The notes under the pieces: model-generated
What the model was told of the DNA's origin: nothing
Seen by the model: the letters and a program-made list of their open reading frames with translations, nothing else
The model's database searches: none
From: Patiria miniata
Taxonomy: Eukaryota > Echinodermata > Asteroidea > Valvatida > Asterinidae
Assembly (NCBI RefSeq): GCF_015706575.1
Contig: NW_024037074.1
Coordinates: forward strand, 19,767,334 to 19,831,333
Reading direction: 5' to 3'
Length of the DNA: 64,000 nt
Program-made: the position numbers and the translations under genes
Shown here: positions 58,291-64,000 of the stretch, piece by piece
How the letters are laid out: every line of letters begins with the position of its first letter
Position numbering within the stretch: the first letter of the stretch is position 1

Positions 58291-61011
58291 GTTTCTGTCC
58301 GTTCAGGAGTTAGAAAATAAGACAGGTATCCTTTCGAACTGGTGAAGATGAAATGTGTGTTTAAAAGTAAGCACCAAATCCCCACACAGCATGGCTGTGC
58401 TCGAGGAGTTCAACGCGAGCCATTGTTATACTGTATAGGATATGGATCATCATGATTTACCTCATTAGCAAACGGACATTGAATTTGTGGACGGGCGTGG
58501 TAGGAACTGCGTAGCCGCAGGGGTGCAAAACATCAGTTCTTTGGATGGTCAAGGAAGGGTTGAGGGGAATATGGTCAATCAATTTGCGTAAGTATTGTTC
58601 TGTGGTGGTAAATATGTGATTGCTTCATCCGGGTTGGATGGATATGATCCTTATTGATGGGGCTACACCCAGGTAGTCTGAGGGCGTGTCTTGTCCAGCT
58701 AATTAGGATATATAATTCACGAACAAGCCAATTTAATTTGTTGTTTTTTAAATGCTGTTTACAGTTTTGAAAGTGTTCGCCTTTTGTCCGCTTTGATCCA
58801 ATCTATTGCACTTAGAATATGAATTAATTTTCGAACTACACTAGATATTTACTATTTTGTCTCTACGATGATTGTTAACAGTTGCTAAAATTTTAACATC
58901 AACAATCAATGCTATATTAATGGTGTTCTACATATATGTCCCCAAAAAGTGTCCGTCTGACTGTTTTAGATAACTTCAAAACCGTGAGGTCAATTTTGAA
59001 AATGTGTGGTTGTGCAGATACTCCTAAGCCTTGGCCTCAACCCCTATGAGTTTCATTTAATTTCAGTAATGCATCACTACACAATTGCCAATTTGAGCAC
59101 AACATTTTTGGACACTATGACCAAGTTCCATGCCTTAATCAATTTCAATTCTGTGGTTTGTAGGCCTCAGCTGGGTAAAATCCTGCATGTTGAGAAAAAA
59201 AGGCTGATGTGGTTTGGGAGTGGAATCATTTGCCCTTGAGCATTAAACTGATGTCTTGCCATGATGACTGATAGCCAGGCAAAAGATTCCAATCCCAACT
59301 GCAGCCCTTTTCACAACATGAAGGATTTTAGACAGCTTACTTAACACAGTACTAAAGACAAGGAACTTGGTCCCAAAAAAGTGTCCAAAATGTTGTTGTG
59401 ATCAATTGACAATTGTGTAGTGATGCGTGACTGAAATTAAATGAAACTCAAAGGGGCCGGGGGGGGGGGGGAATCCGCCCCCTCGACTTTTTTCCGCAAT
59501 AGTCTTGAATTTTTTATTTTCGCGACCCGAGCTGTTATGACTTTTTAGCCTCGAGCCTTGCGCATCTTTCGATACCAAAAACATAAAAATCGGAATTTTT
59601 CGCGCCATGAAAACTGAATTTCCCCATATACGTAGTTGTACACAGAGCAGAATTACAATAAGTGCATATGAACAATTATTTATCCATAATTCCAAAACCC
59701 TTTGACCTATAGTCACGAAATTTCTTGGGTATGTTCTTGATGAGTTGCTCTATGCATGGACCAAGTGTCGTAATTTTCAGTCGCTCGATGGCCGAGATCT
59801 TGGGGGTGGAGGCTTCATCCACTCGGCTGAGAGCTGGTCAAAATAGCCCGGCCTTTTTAGGGTTTATGGTCAATGTAAAACTGCATTCGTTTAGAAAAGG
59901 TAAACCTCCCCGCACGTCATCAAATGGACATTCGCAACCTTGAAGCCAGGGCCGGGAGAAGAATTAGAAACAATTGTGTGTCAATTCAAGGGCAAACTGG
60001 CGACGTTCACTGTTTGTAGGTTAATTGCACGCATCCCACTGCCATGTCAATGCGAATATTCTTCATGTCAATAAAATGTTTGACGGCCCTTTTTCTTTTA
60101 TTTGAAGAAGTGATTTGGAATTCGTATGAAGAGCAATTAGTAGTGGCACCTGTTTCTCGCGATTGGCTGTGTATTTTAACGTCCCGTGGAAAGTGAATAG
60201 CGAAAGCTATTGTCAGACATTGACCATGACGTCGGTTTTGAACAGCGCCCCCATGGAAAGATGGTGTCCAGCCCCGCTGGATGAAATTGCCCCCCCCCCT
60301 TGTAACATCAAGCCCCCCCCCCCCCACTTGCGCCCTTGGGTGGGAACCGTGGCTACGCCGCTGCCTCCCCCACCCCCGTTCAGCCGCTGACTAGTATTAT
60401 TATTTATATTAGTAAAATGAGGCAATAAATAATACATGGAATGTTAAAGTTCCTAACTTTATTCTCGAACCGACTTGTAATGTAAGAGGAAAAATCGTAG
60501 ATTTCACAATTTTTTTTTGGGGGGGGGGGGGGGGGAGAGGGGTTCGGGTATGCCCCTGGACCCTCAATCATTAAGTGCATGTCTTCACTCATTTCCCGTC
60601 ATTCCAATATCCCCCCTTTCCTGAAAACAAGTTCCGCCCCTGCAGGCCAGTAGTGATATGCGAAAAACATTGCAATTAAAGCAGACGCGCTGATGCACAC
60701 TATGCATTTGTTTAATAACAAATGAAAACAATGCAGATTTGTCCTTCCGAACACATTGCCTAGATGTCAACCTTTGTCTCATAATGAACAAGACGCATCC
60801 CAACCTACTATTATGCCTAATTACTTATGTCTAATTTAAATTGAATTGAAACATACTTTTTGGTGAAATGGAAGAACTGGATTATTACTATTTTAAAAAA
60901 AGAACTGTCTTAAAGTCCCGGCAAATCAAGGCAATTCGCACTTCTTAAAGTTCTATTTTTACTGATTTGGTATAATTTATTTGGGGGGTGAGGGATGAGC
61001 GGTCCGACCCA
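58291..61011. other. Intergenic region between the receptor gene and the SDR gene
   Basis: This is the upstream region of the receptor gene and the downstream region of the dehydrogenase gene. It contains an inverted repeat (59020-59460), G/C runs at 59459-59471, 60291-60300, 60314-60326 and 60519-60535, and a copy of a repeat with GGTGTCCAGCCCC (60240-60300) shared with 16345-16400. No exon was recognised. Confidence 0.6.
59020..59460. mobile_element. Foldback/MITE-like element with about 95-bp inverted ends
   Basis: GAGTTTCATTTAATTTCAGT...CACTACACAATTG...TTTTTGGACACT...CAAGTTCC (about 59047-59130) is mirrored by the reverse complement at about 59358-59450. The centre (59131-59357) is unrelated and has no coding motif. 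Target duplications are not clear. Confidence 0.75.
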
Positions 61012-63585
61012 TTATTCTCCCCGTGATTTCAAGATTTTGCTGATAGTGTCTTGGTTGAGGGTCTGCGACTGGATTATTCTTTCCATCAACACGGGGGCGA
61101 AGTCTCTCATCTTTGTGATTTGGAAGGCTTGAAATGGGTAATACACCTCCCTCTCGCGGTTGGCCGTCCCCTTGATGATGCGCAGAGCAGTGTCATACGG
61201 AGTGGTGGAGAAGGTTTGAGGCAGGAATATCTTAGTGGTGTCTTGGGCTACAGTGGTGGTGTTGATCCCACCTGCAAACGATGCAAGATTTGTTTGTAAA
61301 TCGTTAATGTATGGTGTTATGACCATTGGTGAGCTATAAAGCGCAAACATCTTGGGTACCCTTGACGAGAATTTTGTTCGGGGGATGAGGGCGGGGCTGA
61401 CTTTTATTTCAGGGGTGGGGCAGGACATAGTGCAACGTGCATCCATGCATGGGGCGGAGGGGGATGATCGGCCCCTTTCCCCGGTCACTTCATATTCTTC
61501 AAATGCTACTTTGCCTATAGACCTTATGCGATAAGGCGGAGTTGGAGGTCAATGGACCGATCCAGTAAGCACCGCCCCATGGTGTTCTGACCAATTACAG
61601 CTGTAATTTAGGTCCGACGTGCGTGCACAAAAGTCCGACTTCGTGCACGCGCGTATGATGCGCGCGGCAGGAAAATGCAGTGTGGCATTGGAGAGGAGCA
61701 CGTGTTAATTTGCCCAGTGCGCAGTGGGCGGGGCTTACTGGATCAGTCCATGGTTTTGTATCGCACGGATAGTCATAAATATGCGTTTTATACATTGTCA
61801 ATAAAATAATATGGAGTACCCTCCCACATTATGTCCATTCAACCCTATCCAGGAGCATCAGAATTGAAACTTAATTTGATGAATAATAATGACCGTGATG
61901 GCGTACCGAGAACGAAGGTCGAAATGGATATCCCAAAGTTCTGCATTTCGTATTCCTGTCGTAGAGCATCGAAGAAGCCGTGAAGAGCAAACTTGGAGGC
62001 GCTGTAGACTGCCACAAATGGGAGACCAATCTTGCCTGCAGTACAATAAGCACATGTCTTAGGTTACCAGAAAGTGATGCAGTGGTAAACATTTTAACAC
62101 GCACCTGACCCGCTAGATTGCAACACGCATATTGTCCAGCCTGACTACGCCCACTTCTCTCACGACCACGCCCTTCCTCGCCAAGACACACCGCAGCCCA
62201 GCCTTACCACACCCTACCCAGTCACGACACGCCCCTTATCACCTACCCGCACCGGATGACACGACACCGATATGACCGTTGCTTTTCTTCAGCATGGGCG
62301 TGGCATGTGTGGCCAGTCTGATGTAGGCGTAGAAATTGATGTCCATCGTCTGCATGTGGAAAAGCAGTGTTAAGAGGGTCTGTGAATCTCTGGAAGACAC
62401 CAATGTTAACCGATGTTTAACACAAATCACACACAATCTACAATGAACCTTAAAAATGAACAAATGAGTATCAACTTCTTATGCGGTGACCCTACAAACT
62501 ATTTTAAAAAAGTGATTTATTTTCTTCTTAACATTCTTCCAGACGCCCCGCCCCCGGATCGGTCCAGAAATCGGGGACCAATGTTGGGTCCTTAAAGATC
62601 TAATTGTCGGATAACTTCCCAAAAGGACCAGCCTTTGTCTGCACCACTGACCTTCTTCATGACGGAATCGAACTCCCCTTCCCAGAATTTCGGATAGGTA
62701 TTGATGATGTGATTCAGGATAAGATGGTCCAGTCCTCCGAACTTCTTCTGAGCTTCATCAATCAGGGTCTTAGGGGCTTCCTCTTGAGCCATATCCAGAG
62801 GGACGTAGAAGGCCTCCTTGGCTCCAAGCTCCTTGCATTTCGCAACGACCTGGAGAAGTTTGACGAGATTGTTCAGTCGATATCGTGCCGAGACGCACAC
62901 TTAGGTGACACATATTCAAATATGGAGGTCACTGGACAGAGGACAGTTCAGGTTCGCCGATTGGTGGGTCAGGTACTAATACTATAAATTGATTCATTTA
63001 AGGATGGTAAACTGTAAACCCAAATGGGAACTTTGACCCTAGAGGCCTAAACCACTAAAACCAGCACTACAATCCCGGCAAAAATGGTTGGGACACTTGG
63101 AAATAACGTTAGCCTCCAACGGTCACCAACTCCCCCACTCCCCCGGTCAATGTTGTTCTCTTCAGCGGATGGAGCACACACCGCGCAATGAGAGACAACA
63201 TTGACCGGGGGCTGGGGGGTTGGGGGCCCAGCGCGATTTCGCCAGGATTGTAGATTGATTTAAGAAAAGCCATTAGGCTACATGTACAGTTCCTTGTATG
63301 TTAGCCTGTAAGGACAGGAGGCACATGCGAAAATATATGTTGCATTGTTTTCGAGTTTAAACGAACTAATATAACTGCAAGTCCATTACTTTTAATTAAG
63401 AGGGACTATTTTTCAGGAGGAAATTTTATGTCATTTCCCACATGTTGATCCGACCTGTTTGAGCACTGCTTCTCGCCTGGCGGTGATAAGTATCCGGGCA
63501 CCGAACCTGGCGTAGTGATATGCAATCTCCTCGCCTATGCCGGTACTAGCCCCGGTGATCACGACTCTCTTGTCTTTGATGCTAG
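61012..63585 (-). CDS. HSD11B1L: 11-beta-hydroxysteroid dehydrogenase 1-like short-chain dehydrogenase (5' partial)
   Basis: Five exons are joined: 63585-63455, 62849-62652, 62349-62247, 62035-61907 and 61271-61012, ending in TAA. The protein is an NADP(H)-dependent SDR of the HSD11B1 group. These enzymes sit in the endoplasmic reticulum membrane through an N-terminal anchor and reduce or oxidise steroid 11-keto/hydroxy groups or related carbonyls. Visible motifs are the nucleotide loop TGASTGIG, LDHLILNHI (the NAG-equivalent region, as in HSD11B), INFYAYIRLATHATPMLK, the catalytic Ser in VVSSGAG, and YSASKFAL with catalytic Tyr and Lys. The C-terminal third has ALRIIKGTANREREVYYP, typical of the family. 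The first exon(s) with start and membrane anchor were not found before 64000. The donor of the 63585-63455 exon (GTCGGA) is weak. Whether this is the orthologue of HSD11B1 or HSD11B1L cannot be decided here. Confidence 0.9.
61515..61770. repeat. Inverted-repeat element in the last intron of the SDR gene
   Basis: TGGACCGATCCAGTAAGC...CGCCCC (61553-61578) is mirrored by GGGCGGGGCTTACTGGATCAGTCCA (about 61726-61750) with a few mismatches. Outer parts (AGACCTTATGCGATAAGGCGG, TGGTTTTGTATCGC) recur at 47308-47352, so this is a dispersed element. It is AT-poor compared with its surroundings. Confidence 0.7.
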
Positions 63586-64000
63586 CTATGAATTATAATA
63601 AAATACCACAATATGATAAGATAACGTAGGACATGACATGGTACAGGCGCTGCAGGTTATGGACGATATTCGTCCGACTAGAGAGCTTAAAGGAGTGAAC
63701 CGTCAACACTGTCTTTGGAGGGTAAGGGAGTGTGACGTGGAGGCACGAGAAAACGCAAGAGGCGATTGTTCCTTTGACGAAGGTTTTTACGTTGGGGCGT
63801 TTGTTTGTTGGTTTGTGTGTTGGTTTACTGTTTGTTGGGTTTTCTTTTTGTTTGTTTGTTGGGCTGTTTGTTTCTTTGTTTGTTTCTGTTCAGGAATCCA
63901 ACGTCACCTTCGACAGTTCCAAGTGGTAGGGGTTATTCGCAGCGAATTGTTTCTTCTTTTAGAGTCTGTTCAACTTCTTTTTGAAATCAAACATGGTAGC
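63586..64000. other. Upstream intron of the SDR gene; GTTT-rich tract
   Basis: Apart from the acceptor at 63586-63587, I recognise no exon. A (GTTT)n-like low-complexity stretch occupies about 63797-63890. Confidence 0.5.

Overview
This is a 64 kb window of animal nuclear DNA. The genes are split into small exons with GT/AG introns of 0.3 to 6 kb, separated by AT-rich sequence full of retroelements, MITEs, tRNA-derived SINEs, minisatellites and long poly-G/poly-C runs. Protein similarity and the repeat style suggest a marine invertebrate deuterostome, with an echinoderm favoured. That species call is inference, and nothing in the window fixes it.

Six protein-coding genes could be assembled exon by exon. 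Phases match at every junction. From left to right they are: (1) a class-V aminotransferase / cysteine desulfurase-like gene on the minus strand (9 exons, 735-15244), whose 3' end lies off the left edge; (2) CCNH, cyclin H, minus strand (9 exons found, 24162-31615; last coding exon not located); (3) FMC1, a mitochondrial complex V assembly factor, minus strand (3 exons, complete, 34870-37046); (4) MTRR, methionine synthase reductase, plus strand (11 coding exons, complete, 37999-47065), head-to-head with FMC1; (5) a type I membrane protein on the minus strand (8 exons, complete, 610 aa, 50176-58290) with a signal peptide, a short EMI-like module, EGF-like repeats, one membrane segment and a long cytoplasmic tail rich in tyrosine motifs, built like CED-1/Draper/MEGF engulfment receptors; (6) an 11-beta-hydroxysteroid dehydrogenase 1-like short-chain dehydrogenase on the minus strand (5 exons, 61012-63585), whose N-terminal exon(s) lie off the right edge.

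The rest is intron and intergenic DNA. Notable contents are a 2.2 kb tandem duplication in which one copy carries a 5'-truncated RTE-type retrotransposon while the other keeps the empty site; a solo LTR with target duplication inserted into an older retrotransposon remnant inside CCNH intron 1; a mariner-like MITE between CCNH and FMC1; three tRNA-derived SINEs and two minisatellites within MTRR introns; and a 50-bp perfect-arm hairpin near 49.4 kb. The genes do not form a pathway or operon. The only arrangement that suggests shared regulation is the divergent FMC1/MTRR pair, about 950 bp apart at the start codons, with a duplicated octamer-containing motif between them. I found no clear sign of a wholly new biological system. 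The EMI/EGF receptor is the most interesting protein.
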